Shown piece by piece: positions 43,201 through 55,739 of a DNA stretch of 64,000 bases. The stretch spans positions 188,431,027 to 188,495,026 of the forward strand of contig NW_024609857.1 in assembly GCF_016920785.2 (NCBI RefSeq). Direction: 5' to 3'. The translations under genes were made by a program, and so were the position numbers. The notes below the pieces were generated by a model, which was not told where the DNA came from, did not search any database, and worked only from the letters and a program-made list of their open reading frames with translations. The DNA comes from Ixodes scapularis. Taxonomy: Eukaryota; Arthropoda; Arachnida; Ixodida; Ixodidae. Within the stretch, counting starts at the first letter, position 1. Each line of letters opens with the position of its first letter.

Positions 43201-44754
43201 GAGCTTCGCTTAAATGTTTTTTTTTTGTTGTTTTTTTTTTCGCAAATCATGTAGCGACTATGCTGCCAATCAGAACAAAATGATTTTTTATCTCTCTTTT
43301 TTCTGAGCAATCAACCGTTTTGTTTTAATAAAAAAATCATAAACCAAATTTTCCTTTCTTTATTTTTTTTTTTTTACGAAGTTCAGGTATCGTATTGTGA
43401 AAGAAGAAAAAGGAACCTAGCTCACGAGAGATTCAGGCCGAAAATGTTGCTTTGAAGCATTAACAAATTGGAAAAAATGCTTACTCATCACATTTTCGAA
43501 GCTTTCTACCTTTTTCTTAAAGCGACGCATTCGCATGGCTCAAGCACGGGTGCCAACCTATCAGCCCACAAACTGAATACGTGAGCACTACATCACTCGG
43601 ACTGTACCCATACCGCCTGTAACACCTCCTCATCGCTCTAGGACAAAACCAGTGGATTGAAGCAGTTACCCCCCCCCCCCTCCCCCCCCCCCCCCCCCCC
43701 ATCTCGTACCTTGCGACAGTGTCGCCAAGAGAGCGTCTTGCGCGACGTCCCTAAATGGGTGCGATTCGTGTATCCGGTGATACTAAGACGTGCGCGTGTG
43801 CCACTTTTGCCGCCTAATATCGTCGAGATTCTGCGCTTGCCTCTCGAGGCGGGTTGCGTGTTTGGCAACCATGACATCATGAGCAGGTCGTTTCTTCCAC
43901 ACACACGGCTGGAACGGCTGGGTGTCCCTTTTGAACGCCCGGCACGTGTCCGTTGCATTTCGCCACCTCTTTTTGATGCGCGTAAGTTCACGCTGGGGGT
44001 GGGACAACAGAAAACTCTTCTTTGCCATTTTCATTCCGTCAGCCATCGTAGGTAATGTTGACTGTGCTCGGTAACACTCACTGCGTCGCCGACAGAGCGA
44101 GTGTTAACCCAGGCACGTGACTCTAATTAGGATTGACAGCACGAGCCCCAGAAAACACGCATCCCGTGGTGCTCTGGCCACGGTTGGGAAATGTTGGAAC
44201 CGAAGCGCTTTTGGGGGCGCTATACTCCGTTTCATAATTAGTATGCAACACTGTCGCGTGCAGATGCGTCCAGGTGCGTCTAGGAGATCAAGCCTCATGC
44301 TCCCGCCAGCAGCTTTCTCAGCGTTGTACGTTAAGTATGAAACGGAGTATAGCTTTCACTGCACGCGTGATCACTCGTTTTGCTGCTGGGGCACGGAGGA
44401 AAGCAGACTCGAGTTTTCACGAGTTCCCCTCTGTAACAATATACCTTTTCTTTAAGTTTATCGAGCAACACTGGCGCCCGCGATATTTCGGGCATCGCTT
44501 CCTACGCGAAGCGTGTAATTGGATACGAGTTCACGCTGAGCAGTGATGCATCACTCGTGTCGAATAAAGTCGCACCCGAGAACGTGCCGAAAGCTGAACA
44601 GCAATGCATGCTCAGAGTGAGTGCCCGAAGGATGGCGGCCTCCTATCAGCTACTGGTGGGGAGGGGGGCTCACATTGGAAAAAGGTCTAAACTAGCGCAC
44701 TAAAACGCAGAACCGCATACGTCTGTTCCTCCACTTCTATTAAATGACTAGCTG
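40240..44754. other. No recognisable gene; homopolymer runs and one 18-bp inverted repeat
   Basis: A 4.5-kb stretch without domains. The 114-codon frame at 40640-40984 and the 132-codon frame at 43657-44055 have no motif I know; the latter begins in the C-run at 43669-43700 and is overlapped by antisense frames. An inverted repeat of 18 exact bases (GCTATACTCCGTTTCATA at 44219-44236 and its inverse at 44336-44353) flanks about 100 bases. A short pair (CAATATTAGAT / ATCTAATATTG) lies near 41717 and 41748. Confidence 0.45.
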
Positions 44755-44844
44755 ATAGCGGACGATAAAAACAAATCTACGTGTCTAAATATTTACTTTG
44801 AATCAGTTTTTTAGAAGGCTACTAAGACGATCAGTTACCCTACT

Positions 44845-45351
44845 GTGCGATCTGTAATGGAACACGCGATGTCACCCGTAGAGATTACGTGCAACGGTAT
44901 AGCTTTATTACTAAGATATCTTGATGTAAAGAAATCATCCGGGCCTGATAATCTTTATCCACTTATATTAAAGAATTGTTCCGTGGAGATAGCAAACTAT
45001 TTATGTGTGCTTTACAACAAATCATTAAAGGATCAAAAGCTTCCAGCAGACTGGAAAATCGCATATGTTGTACCAATACACAAATCAGGATCCAAGAACT
45101 GCGTGGAAAATTACCGACCTATTTCTTTAACGTGCATATGCTCCAAAATTATGGAGCACGTGATTTATAGTAATCTTATTACACACTTGAACATAGATAA
45201 TTTCCTTATCCGAGATCAGCATGGGTTTCGATCTGGAGCATCCTGTGAGACTGTGCTTGCTGACGTTTTTCACTTTTTCGCGGGCACCATGAATACTGGA
45301 CATGAAGTAGACTGTTTGTTTTTAGACTTCAAAAAGCCTTTAATCTCGTAA
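44845..45351 (+). pseudogene. LINE E RT, fingers and palm start
   Basis: A 168-codon frame with YLDVKKSSGPDNLYPLILKN (fingers), LPADWKIAYVVPIHKSGSKN, ENYRPISLTCICSKIMEHVI, IRDQHGFRSGASCETVLADV and VDCLFLDFKKPLIS (first catalytic Asp). Every RT block up to the palm is present and well kept; the frame ends in a stop right after the Asp-Phe strand and goes on in another frame from 45360. Confidence 0.88.
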
Positions 45352-45359
45352 ACCAAAAA

Positions 45360-46312
45360 TTGTTAAATTACAAACTTACCTTCCTTGCCATTGATAATAA
45401 TGTTTTAGGTTGGCTCCAGGACTACCTGAGAGGACGAAAGCAGTGTGTTGTGCTGAATGGCGAGAAGTCCGATTACGTTGGTGTTACATCTGCAGGTGTC
45501 CCCCAGGGTTCTGTTCTGGGACCTTTGCTCGTCCTGGTAGAAATAAATGATATTATTAATTAAATACAATCAAATATAAGACTATTTGCAGACGACTGTA
45601 TTATTTACAGAGTAATTTATGATTCGAATGACGTAAATTTCTTACAGGCTGATCTCGACAATATTTCAATGTGGTGCAACAATTGGAAAATGAACCTGAA
45701 CGTTAAAGAATGTGTTCACGTGAGATTTACTCGAAATAAAGGTCCATTGGTTCAACCTACACAATAAAGAATGAAATAATTCAGGCTAACTCAAGCGTAA
45801 AATACCTGGGTGTAATTCTGTCCAGCGATTTAACATGGAAAGCTTATGTGGAAATGATAACTCTGAAGGCTGTGCGGATGCTTAATTTTATACCACGAAA
45901 TTTTCAACAGGGCTCTTGCAAAATTAAAGAAACTTTGTACTTTATGTTTAGTCGCCCCTGTATTGAATATGCAGCAGTTGCGTGGGATCCCTACCACAAT
46001 AACCTAATAGAAAAACTGGAAAAATTTCAAAATCAGCGTGCTAGATTTGTTTTAAATGATTACCACCACGGGGCAAGTGTCGCTACCATGAAGAATATTT
46101 TGAAGTGGGAATCACTAGTTAAACGCAGAAAAATGTTTAGGTTGAAATTTTTACATGATATATATAAGAGTCACCTTTTAATCAGTCGAGAAATGTTTTT
46201 ACACGAACCTTTTTATATATCAGGAAGGGCGGACCACCAGAACAAAATCCGACCCTGCTTTTGGCGTACTGATGATTTTGCGTTTTCTTTTTTTTTTTTT
46301 CAAAAAGTATAG
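45360..46312 (+). pseudogene. LINE E RT, palm to thumb
   Basis: Frame 45360-45563 gives WLQDYLRGRKQCVVLNGEKS and AGVPQGSVLGPLLVLVEIND. After an in-frame stop the same frame gives IRLFADDCIIYRVIYDSND (FADD catalytic box near 45588) and MWCNNWKMNLNVKECVHV. After a shift near 45760 comes VKYLGVILSSDLTWKAYVE. Frame 45848-46312 adds the thumb (YFMFSRPCIEYAAVAWDPYH) and the region up to the end. Only three breaks: a fairly young copy. Confidence 0.85.
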
Positions 46313-46475
46313 AAGAATGGAATAGGTTGGCTATGGAAGGATGTGTTTAACGTATATACAAATTTGTTTGTGTTCCGATGTTTTTGTTAGAATTTAATTC
46401 ATTTCATGTACTCACCCCTGCTATATTGCCGAAAGGCGATGCAGGTGTCCATGTAAAATAAAAAAAAAGAAACAT

Positions 46476-49400
46476 GTTGTGTTCTTTTTTTCTTTAAATA
46501 TTATTCTGAATTATTTGGGGTCCGGTCTTCGGTCAATATTTTCGAATTTGGGATTACGACTGCCTTCAGCTCAGTCAGTGTCCCAAAACTACGAGGTATA
46601 ATTTTTTTCTCGATATTGTGTATAGTTTTTTTATAAATATCACGTCTCAAAGTTTGGTTTCGGGCGTCTACGGCCAAACCGAAACTATCTGCTAGAGAGG
46701 GACGGCAACACTGATATCAGCTGTACGGCTGCGACGTGACGTTATGGCGGTGCTGCGTTCCCCGTCGCCCATTGTTGCTTGACTGAGAGCTAACCAGCTT
46801 GCCGCCTACTCAAGAGCAGCTGGTCGCATTTTTATAATCGGTTTTAGTGGAGTACACGGCTTCACATTGACGTCATTTTACGGCTGTGATCAGATTTAGT
46901 GGTGCCACTAAAACGATATCAGTCATTTATTTTGTTATTGTTTTCTACCAGAGTTCCCTTTAACAAATGATGAAAAATTACCTCACGGCCATTTCGAACC
47001 TCGAAGCTTTAGGGAAATAATAAGTCAGTAATCATTGAGGGAATCTCAAAACTAAAGCCTCAATTGTTCAGAATTTTAATATTAACGAAAACAAAACGTT
47101 ATAAAACTTTCCTTTTCAATTAAAAAAAAAAGAACTAATAAAATTATCTTTCACAAACGCGCAACATACCAATGGTATACAATATTGAATGCATTCTTGG
47201 CTGTACAGCTCCTCACTGATTTAGGCGACCGTGTTACTTCCTGAGAAACACGTCCCTTTGTAGGGGAGATATTTACATCCTCGTTTTTCCTCTTCTTAAT
47301 CAGCGGACTGAGTATTCTTTTTTGTGCAGTTTTTCAAAGCAGTTATGATACATAAAAAATTAACATCAAAGTGTCAATTATGCATTGTAGACTTTATCAA
47401 AAATCTTGCCAGAAATATAATGCTATATTTACGGTGTTAGAACACGTTAAAAATAAATCTTATGGTAATGAAGTTCAGCTGCCCTTCTACAGAGGAGGGA
47501 TGAACCATTGTGAGTTTCATTTATGGCATCATTACGGAAACCTAGCTTCATCACTCTTAACAATGCTGATTTTTTGTAGATGATGCTAGAACTATAACAG
47601 TGCCCATTTATATCGTATTTTATAGGTCCTTGACGTGGTTTATGGAAGCAAAGTTAATAATTATTAGGCATTCTTTAACTAGGTGGCACTATCTATTTGT
47701 GGTTTAATACGTGAGCATTACATCAAGCGGTAGAAAATTATTAAAATGAAGCTATTACGTAGCAATTTAACTTTCCTGATTAATGACCAGTTCAATTTTT
47801 CGAGGCATCAGTCACAATTTCCCCTGAAGTTTATAACGTCATCTGTTCCTAGCTATCCAATATAGCATTTCTTTTTCGTCCCTTTCTTGCTGTTGGTGTT
47901 ATTCTTTTTTGCGTACCTTTAAAACTTTTTTGTGTTAGAGTTGGAAATTACATCCACCTTAGGCATCTTCAAAAGAAACGGTTGTATTACAAAAGAGTTA
48001 AAAAACAATGCCACATTATCTGGCGAGTGTGTGCACTAAGCGGCTTCGCAACCTACACTATCGGTGCAGGTCAAGCGTCGAACAAAAGCAGTAAGGCGAA
48101 ATGGATGGCGTGGCCGATCTCAAACACGAATTTGATTGTTTGACATTCTGTGACCGGAGATTTGTCAATTTTGTTTGGTTTCTCTTGCTTTCATTTTTCT
48201 GCCGCCGTCCCACTTTCCTTTCATTTTACTCTATTGATTTCCTTGTCGTTCCAATTGATTTCACATCGCTGCCTCGCAGGGTATCGCAATCCTTAATGAC
48301 GCTTCCTTTTAGCTCTTTGTTATAGATTCGTATCATGGCGCTCCACTGTACGTGCACGCTGGACACGGATACGGTTCCCTGCGTCTCCTGCAATGCCGCC
48401 GGCACGCTACACTATCGCCATAAACGAAGGGTGCACTAATTTATATTCTGTCTATATTTGCGCATGAGTTGGGAAGCTGCGATCGAGAAGTATTTTTAAT
48501 CGAGAGCCTAATTAGGAACGTTTCATTTGCGCGTGGGATCAACGCGAAATAGCAAATTGTATTTTTTTTTTCATAAATTTTTCGAAACACGTAAAATAAC
48601 GGCACTTATAACTTTGCGTGTTTAACGGTAACATACTAGCGACCATTCGTGGTTCAAACTTGTGAGTCCACGAAAAAGATAATACTCTAAAATTTTAATG
48701 TAAAAAAATAAATACACGTCTGACGTATTTTTTTTTAAACTTCAAGTAAGTCGTCCCTCAATCAAGTCGAGCTGGAATGGAAAACGTTAATGGAGGCAAA
48801 GAGTGTTCAGCGTAATCGCGAAAACAGGTATGTTGTATAGTTTGTGCTGGTATCTATGCTACAGCCTATTCCGATGCAGTCACTCGCAACTTGACGAAGG
48901 TCTCGAAGCGTCGCCGATACTGGAGTGAAATGGGTAAAAAACACTGCATGAATCGCCTCTAAAGGCCAATTCATAGTGAGATCTTGTACGCAGGTACCTC
49001 GTGTTCGCTGCTTTTGTGTTTTCTTTGGTTTCTCGTTTTAGTATCGGGCTTAAACGTTACTTTTTTACCCCAAGATTGCCGAGTTTGTTCCTAGTTTTGG
49101 TTTACACAGACACTTCATCAAAAGAACTACGTCACTTTTGAAAGTTTCAATTCACGCTGTGAAAGCTTAATTTCAACAAAAAAATACACGCATCTTTGGA
49201 ACTTGACTGTATCTGGAAACCTTTAGAATAGCTGCCTTTTGACCATCTGAATCCATATACAGGCCTATGTTCACTGCACGACACAGTTAACGCGACAGCA
49301 TCATCGACGCTTTTTTCTCGTTTATTTAAACAATACAGTCATACGCACCAAATACTATCACTTTCGTTAGTTCTCCAAATGAAATCATTTAAGAACACAG

Positions 49401-49930
49401 CTAACTTAAGTGGCTCAATTTGTTTATTAAAAAGAAAGCAGTAAACTGACTTTTTGTGCTAACTGCGTCGCACTCTGTTGGAGCCGATCGCTTCGAAGAA
49501 CAAATTAGAAGTGTATTAAGTTTCCCTCTTCTTCGCAAAATCTCCAGGTTGTTGTAAACGACTAAAACCACGAATATTGAAATAATGCACGAGTGACAAC
49601 TTGAAGCTTCGATAAAAGAATAATACAGCTAGAATCATTAAGGTTTTTTTTTATTCCACCCGACAAACCAATCAGAACTGAAGAGGTTACAGACAAGCTC
49701 AGACCTTGCAAACCCAGACAGGTGCGTCCTTCATGCGTATGGTATGGTAACACTCAGTCCAAAGGCCCGATTCGTCAGCACTTAGAGTCCACTATGCCAA
49801 ATATCTCTTCTGCAGGGCACAAATTAAAGCTCATTTAAAGTCGCACTGCAATCCCGATATAGTTACTAAGATTCAACAGCGCACAAATCTTTACTACATT
49901 CCCGATATACAAACACGCATAGTGCATATT
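46476..49930. other. No gene seen
   Basis: A 3.4-kb AT-rich stretch. The longest frames (70-74 codons at 47371 and 48101) have no recognisable feature. A small inverted repeat (GTTTGGTTTCGG ... CCAAACCGAAAC) lies at 46652-46684. Confidence 0.5.
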
Positions 49931-50240
49931 GTCACGAATGAAGGAGACGAGAGGACGAACAGTGAACTGAAAATAAAGGTTTAATCGGCGAACTGCTGCC
50001 AAAGAAAATAAGGAGCGAGCACCAAAGCAGCAGAAGAGCGAGCGGCGATTTGGTGGCGTAACAGCAAGCGAGAGCAAGCCTGACTCGGCAAGGACGCGGG
50101 CCGCTCCTTGTCTAGCGTGCGTGACTATTTCGAAAAATGGGCAATGAAGCTTCCAGCGTCGCGCTCTCGGGGCGAGAGTGAACAGGCACTTTCGAGAACA
50201 TGAAACGAGGACGAAGCGATAAACGTTACGTCACGATTTA
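49931..50240. repeat. Possible solo LTR
   Basis: A GC-richer block starting TGTCACGAATGAAGGAGACG and ending near CGATAAACGTTACGTCA, thus TG...CA bounded, with AATAAAGG near 49972. Size (about 300 bases) and base composition differ from the surroundings. No duplicate LTR, no internal region and no convincing 4-6 bp target duplication, so this is tentative; it may be another GC-rich repeat. Confidence 0.3.
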
Positions 50241-51690
50241 GACTAAACGCGAATCTCCTAGTATATCGTGACCGGCTGCTACTTGCTCGGCCCGGCGCGC
50301 GACAGTATTTATTTTTGCACGGCGAGGCGTCAACACTGTCTTTCTGGTGTCGTGTGTTGTTCCAAAAGACACATTATAGGATAACTAAAACTTTAAAAAC
50401 AGCGGCGAATTCGATGTCACTGCAACGATATTGGCTTTCCGCTTATTAAAGGGACACCGACAGGGTATTTATGCTCGCCGACGTTTTCATTTTAACATGA
50501 CCTATACACGAACTCAACTCTGTGATGTCACTGCTGGTGGTGGCGCGTCGGTCGCACTTCCGGTCTGGGGCTGTGGGCAGAAGTCCCCATGCCAGACGTG
50601 TATTCCTGCGTTGCTTTGAAAGGAACCAGACAAAAACCTGCCTTCTCGTCAAAACGCCGCGACTGGGGCCGTACCAAAAGTGTCGAGAAAGGTTTGAAGG
50701 TCAGTTTTCACGTGCTCGGTTCGTCCGAGAATCTGGATATGTGCCGTGAAAAGGGAAAAGCAGACGCCGTCGGACAACGATTGCTTGGGCGGGAAGAACT
50801 TTGGGTTAAATTAACGGATACTTGTCGTCATCAGATTTATTTGTTTTGTTCCAACATAAACGCCAGAAAACCGTCAACTTATTGGGACCACCTGCGGACT
50901 ACGTTCAGTGCGTCTTCAAGTTCAAACGGACACCTGATCGTTCGAACTGTCGTCTGCTCTTTCAAACGCTTCTGCTTGTCATCTGCTCTCTTAGACAACG
51001 CCGGCCCGTAGACCGAATGTTGGTCCGGTACTTGCGATAAGAAGTAAGTGCAGGCCTCAAAAGACTTACGATTTGAAGGTTAGTAAGCAGGCTTGATGTA
51101 AACAGTAGATTCAAGGAGATGTTGATCAATGTTATCAGTGACCATCACCAACTTGTTACGGCTAATTCACTTGGTCCGATTCTGCTTGTGATTTTCAGTA
51201 TCGACGTCGACCATCTCAGCTACGGTTCACGCTTTTGCAGCCCGAGCGGCATCGCGACTGAATATTGCGAGCGAAATCTCATCATGCGAAACACTGCGGC
51301 GTCCACGCGGAATGAATCGCCACATGTCACATTATTCACGCGAAGTTTTGCGGTGTAACGAGCCTCGGTAATTTCGCTGACGCCGCTCAAGATAGTCAGA
51401 CATCGCCAGGAAGATGTAGAATCAAGAACTAGAACACGAAAAAGGGCAGGGAGACTCACACCGACGCTGACAACATCGCATTTTAGTGGTTTGTTTATGG
51501 GCGACGGCGAGCTTCTTGCCCAGACCCCCATCGCGCATGCGCGGCGCCGGTGGCGTCCGCTAGGGGCGCTCCGGTTTGTTTCTAAACATGAGTTGGTGTA
51601 TAAGAGCCCAACTACCTAGACACACAATTTGCTACTCGAAATTCTTTTTCTTTCCGCCCAAAAACAGCCGGTTGAGAATTATTTAATATT
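50241..51690. other. No recognisable gene
   Basis: Overlapping open frames (50589-51011, 50522-50749, 51220-51531) on both strands have no domain that I recognise. TTAAAGGGACACCGACAG at about 50445 resembles the start of a small DNA element, but I find no partner end. Confidence 0.35.
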
Positions 51691-51968
51691 TATTCAAAAT
51701 ACCCCTTAAGGCATGAGGGTATTGCATTGGAGGGGGGGGGGGGGGGGGCGAGCAAATATTTAGTACACAGATAAAACAAAAATTATACAAAAGACAACAT
51801 GAGAACAAGAAATAAAAAGAACCTTAATATTAGTAGAACTACGCACGAGCTCTTGAAAGTTAGACATATCTAGTTCAGTTGCAATGTGAGCCGGTAGGTT
51901 GTTCCAGTCGATTATGGTCCGTGGTATGAATGATCGTGCGTAACTAGATGAGTGGCATGTGATGCGCG

Positions 51969-52835
51969 CTACTTTGAATGAATGATCACGACGTGGAAAA
52001 TAATGGGTGGAGTTTTAGAAAAATCGTCGTGAAGCGAGGCATGGTGATAGAGCTTGTGAAATAATGGCAGACGGGCATGTTTACGGCGGCGTGATAGGTC
52101 ATGCAACTCAGCTTGATTTTTTAATGCGGTGTCACTGGAAAATGGAGAGTAGTCAGAGAAAATGAAACACGTAGCACGGTTTTGCAGCGACTCGATGTTA
52201 CTTATAATGTAGGCTTGATCAGGATCCCATATGGCAGAAGCATATTCAATTTTGGGGCGGATTAGAGTGATATAAGCAAATTTACGTAAGCGAGCGGGTG
52301 CTTGTTTAAGATTGTGCTTTATGAATCCAAGGGAACGGTTAGCAGGAGCAAGCGTGACATCAATGTGGTAGTGCCAGGGCAAATCAGACTGAAAGTGGAC
52401 AACCAGGTACTTATAGGTAGAAGTGAGTTCAACAGTATTGCTATTCAGAAGGTAAGAAGTTGGAGTATGAGAGGAGCATTTGTTAAACGACATAAGTTTT
52501 GTTTTGTTTTGGTTGAGGGTCATTCGCCACAAAGAACACCACGTGGTTAACTGGTCCAGGTCCGATTGGAGAGCTTGGCGATCTGTGTTAGAAGAGATGT
52601 TACGGTAGATGACGCAGTCGTCAGCAAAAATGCGGGCATGAGATGAAACGCAAGTGGGTAGGTTATTATAGTATATGAAAAAAAGCAATGGACCCAGCAC
52701 GCTACCCTGGGGAACTCCAGATGTCACTTGGGCAAAAGAAGAGTTTAAATTGTTAAGGGAAGTGAACTGAAGTCTATTTGAGAGAAAGTCTTTTATCCAC
52801 GAGGGGAACATCAGAATGAATGTTGAGCTGTGCAA
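51969..52835 (-). pseudogene. LINE F RT, palm catalytic box to thumb
   Basis: A 288-codon frame: WIKDFLSNRLQFTSLNN, QVTSGVPQGSVLGPLLFFIY, HARIFADDCVIYRNISSNT with FADD as catalytic pair, DLDQLTTWCSLWRMTLNQNK, YKYLVVHFQSDLPWHYHID, FAYITLIRPKIEYASAIWDP. The blocks match CR1/Jockey-like RTs from active-site loop to thumb. Its C-terminal block (RTIIDWNNLPAHIATELDM) lies downstream in another frame at about 51850-51920. Confidence 0.9.
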
Positions 52836-53406
52836 GTTTTAGTAGAAGCCTGTCATGAGGAACGCGGTCAAAAGCTTTCGAGAGGTCAAGAAAAATTGCA
52901 TGAACTTGTGAACCACCATCAAGAGACGTATGTAAGTTGTGAACGAAACCGGCAAGTTGGGCGTCACATGAGTAACCCCTGCGAAAACCGTGCTGATACT
53001 TGAAAATACTGTTATGGTGCTCTAAATATCGCATGACTTGAGAATGTGTGATGTGCTGCAGAAGTTTACAAATAGTGGTGGTTAGTGAGATAGGTCGATA
53101 GTTCAATGGGGAGGATCGATCACCAGATTTGAAGATGGGAATTACCTTACCTAGACGCCAGTCTTGAGGAATTAGACCTGTAGAAAATGACTGCGAGAAA
53201 ATGGCTTTCAAGATGCCAGAAATGCCGTGCGAAGTATTTTTAAGTATCTTGTTAATTACACCGGTATGATCAGAGGCAGATGAGAATTTAAGCTTATTTA
53301 GTAGAGACAAAATACCGGCCTCTTCAATGACTATTTCGGAAATAGACATACCATTAAACCTGTTTAACGTGGGAGATGAAGTACTGTCCTCACAAGGAAA
53401 CACCAA
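52774..53406 (-). pseudogene. LINE F RT, fingers and palm
   Basis: A 210-codon frame with LLNKLKFSSASDHTGVINKI (variant of the SPGPDGI motif), SFSTGLIPQDWRLGKVIPIF, SPLNYRPISLTTTICKLLQH, FKYQHGFRRGYSCDAQLAGF and QVHAIFLDLSKAFDRVPHDR with the first catalytic Asp. It passes into the 51969-52835 frame by a shift near 52800. Confidence 0.9.
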
Positions 53407-53818
53407 TGAAAATGATTAATTAAGGAGGTGAGCACACTCTGACTGTGGAACTGAAACGCCATTGTTGTCGATGAGAGACACTTCAGAATGACTACTTGGA
53501 TTAACTACACGCCAAAATCGTTGAGGGTTATTTAAGAGTAAAGACGACAAGTCATGATGAAAGAAATGATGGCGGGTGGATTTAAGGAGCGACTGGTAAT
53601 CAGTGTCACACTTTTTGTAACGGAGCCAAGAAACTGGTAGCTTGATCTTATGTGCTAGTCTGAACAAGCGCTTTTATTGTTGTTTAGTCGTCGAAGCTGC
53701 TGACTAAACCAAGGACCACAGTTCTTGCACTTCATTGATATTATAAGAATAAACTTATCAATTAGATTATTAAACGTAATTTTAAACAAGACCCAGTTTT
53801 CTTTGACACTACGCGACA

Positions 53819-54460
53819 TCAATTGATGCAAGAACTGTTCTGAGAAAAGATATGGGTCGGAGTTAAGCCCATCAAAATTGGTCTGTTGTAACATCTGAAC
53901 CGCTTATCGGTGGTACTTTTGTTAGGCGAAAAAACAATGCTACCGGTAATAATATCATGATCAGAAAGCCCGTCCAGGTGAAGTATGTCTGAAAAGATGT
54001 CGGGATCATTGGTTAGAATTAAATCAAGAACGTTCGCAGAAGTATTGGAGCGCCGCGTGGGAAGTGTAATGAGTTGAGATAATGAGAAGTCTAAACACGA
54101 CTGGAGGAAAGCATGGGCCTCAGTTTCGGTAGCCGCAACCGATAGAGTCGACCAGTTTATGACAGGGAAATTGAAATCTCCAAAAATAATTAACACACAT
54201 TTAGGGAATCTAATACAAACTTCACTCAAAATCCGATGAAATTCACACGAGAATGCCTCTTTCATATCAGGAGGGCGGTAGAAAGCACCAACAATTATTT
54301 TAGCGCGACCACAGTGCAAAGAGACGAATACGCGTTCGAGGAAAGACTTAATGTGGATGAGGACCGCAAGGAACTCCTTCCTCAACGCAATGAGGAATTG
54401 ACAGCTATCAGTCATGCTCACTTTCTTTTCCATGGTAACGTGGCGTTCAACCGGGTCCAT
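53819..54460 (-). pseudogene. LINE F endonuclease, C-terminal two thirds
   Basis: A 213-codon frame: AKIIVGAFYRPPDMKEAF, CVLIIFGDFNFPVINWS with intact GDFN, LITLPTRRSNTSANVLDLIL and LDGLSDHDIITGSIVF with the intact Ser-Asp-His. The catalytic Asp, Asn and His of the APE-type fold are kept. The N-terminal third, including the Glu-bearing TETWL motif, is missing. Confidence 0.88.
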
Positions 54461-54465
54461 GTCAC

Positions 54466-55499
54466 ATGATCTAATGAAGTTTCAAGGAACAGGAGTCACT
54501 TGAGCGAATTGACGTTTTTGCGAATGACTGGGGACGCGTGTTGACCTACCCGCCACTTCATTCACGCGTCTTCGAGGCGACCGTCCGCGGTTGCTCATTA
54601 CACAAATGTTAGCCCCCTGGTCCACCCGTAAACGCCGCTCCGCGGTGGCCGCGTATTCGCTAAAGGGTTTTTCGATTAAATTTCGGCGTTCGCTAAAGTG
54701 ACGTTCCCCTATCTGAGAGCCACTTAGTTCAACCTATGCGCAAAAAATATATTCAAAGTCATGGGTCATCTAAGCCATGTATTCAAAATGAATAACACAA
54801 AAAATATGAAACCCATTTTTCTAATCTCCAAAAGTGAAACATGATAAAAAAAATGTTGAAAAGATCACAGGACGTACATGTACTATGTCCTTCATGGCAA
54901 CGTACCGCACGCTGGACGACACGATGGTGGCGCACGACGAACAAACGTCGAGACGGACGTGATATCGCTATTTAGAAATTGTCGTTCGTAGCACCGGTTC
55001 TTCTATATTCAAGTGCCGAACACCAAGCGGAAGTGATATAAGTGCGAAATAATCCCACCACAAAGGTCGCACGCGACTTCGTCGCCGTCGTCTGCTTTGC
55101 ACACCAGAGACGCGGAGAAAAGGAGAAATATCATGAGTCATTCCACCCTGTGAAGGTGAATGACCACCGAAGCTGTTTAGCAGACAACACGGACCCGCAC
55201 CCAGGAGCCGAAGGAAACTAAACACGCGCGACGGGACCGCCACCCCGGGAAGAGCGGAAGGGAAGGAAACTAGGCACGCAAGCGCTTGGAACGACGACAA
55301 AGAGGGGGCCGGTGCGAGCGTAAACATGGCCGACGCAGGTCGCACAGCGGCGAATCTTCGAGAACCCTTTATTATGTACCTGAGCGCCCACTGATCTTAA
55401 AAATGGTGCCTATGGATAACTAATCTACTGAATAGACCTATTGCTCAATTACCCAAGCATCAAGGAGAATGCAGAGAATGGTGTTCCACGCGTCGCACG
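54466..55499. other. No gene assigned; GC-rich transcribed-repeat-like segment
   Basis: The 125-codon minus-strand frame at 54968-55345 (GVQSRRRRRSRVRPLWWDYF) reads like products often predicted from tick repetitive transcripts, but I know no function and treat it as non-coding repeat. The rest shows no feature. Confidence 0.3.
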
Positions 55500-55725
55500 T
55501 GCCGGTGTCTACAACAGTAACTGTTCTAAAGCCAAAGCCTAAAACAAATGCCTTGCACGCGCGTTCATCAATGCTATATTTTGCTTATTTACTTGAAATC
55601 TTTTCTCCGGGAAAGGTGTTCGCGTGCGGCGCCGGCGTCTACACCAGTAATTCTTCTAAAGCAAAAGCTTAAAACAAAGGGCACCTTGCATGCGCGTTCG
55701 TCAAAGCTTTATTTTTTGTTATTTA
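55500..55725. repeat. Dispersed repeat, copies 2 and 3 in tandem
   Basis: Two copies of the family at 1035-1165: TTCTAAAGCCAAAGCCTAAA / GCACGCGCGTTCATCAATGC (from 55523) and TTCTAAAGCAAAAGCTTAAA / GCATGCGCGTTCGTCAAAGC (from 55655). Each begins with GGCGTCTACA-type or GTGTCTACAACAGTAA words and ends with TTTATTTT. Unit length about 132 bp. Confidence 0.75.
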
Positions 55726-55739
55726 ATTATGATAATTTT

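Larger units (their letters stand above)
44755..46475 (+). mobile_element. LINE E, 5'-truncated CR1/Jockey-like retrotransposon
   Basis: It starts in the region before the RT (CLNIYFESVF-like words near 44790), covers all RT, and ends at about 46475 with CATGTAAAATAAAAAAAAGA. Breaks: a shift at about 45352, a stop in frame at 45561 and a shift near 45760. The wording is close to LINE C and LINE G (DVKKSSGPDN..., HGFRSGASCETVLADV). The endonuclease and ORF1 are absent, as usual for LINE insertions that stop short. Confidence 0.88.
51690..54465 (-). mobile_element. LINE F, best-preserved RT in the window (5'-truncated)
   Basis: Minus strand: endonuclease second half (53819-54460), linker (53416-53894), RT (53406-51969), C-terminus to about 51755, and an AATAAATATTAAAT 3' end near 51690. 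The G-run at 51733-51748 lies in the 3' part. Breaks: shift near 53885, shift near 53660, stop at 53407-53415, shift near 52800, shift near 51985. All main catalytic motifs are intact. Upstream of 54465 no endonuclease N-terminus is found. Confidence 0.9.

Noticed and set aside
43638..44055. Pro-rich and Gly-rich frames on both strands
   Set aside because: They translate a C/G homopolymer run and overlap each other antisense; low-complexity artefact.
49931..50240. Complete LTR retrotransposon at the possible solo LTR
   Set aside because: No internal gag or pol sequence and no second LTR in the neighbourhood.
50522..51040. Possible THAP/zinc-finger gene suggested by Cys- and His-containing frames
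   Set aside because: The Cys/His spacing does not fit a THAP or C2H2 finger in any one frame.
54968..55345. Arg-rich 125-codon frame that could be a host gene exon
   Set aside because: No domain, no splice context; resembles product of a transcribed repeat.
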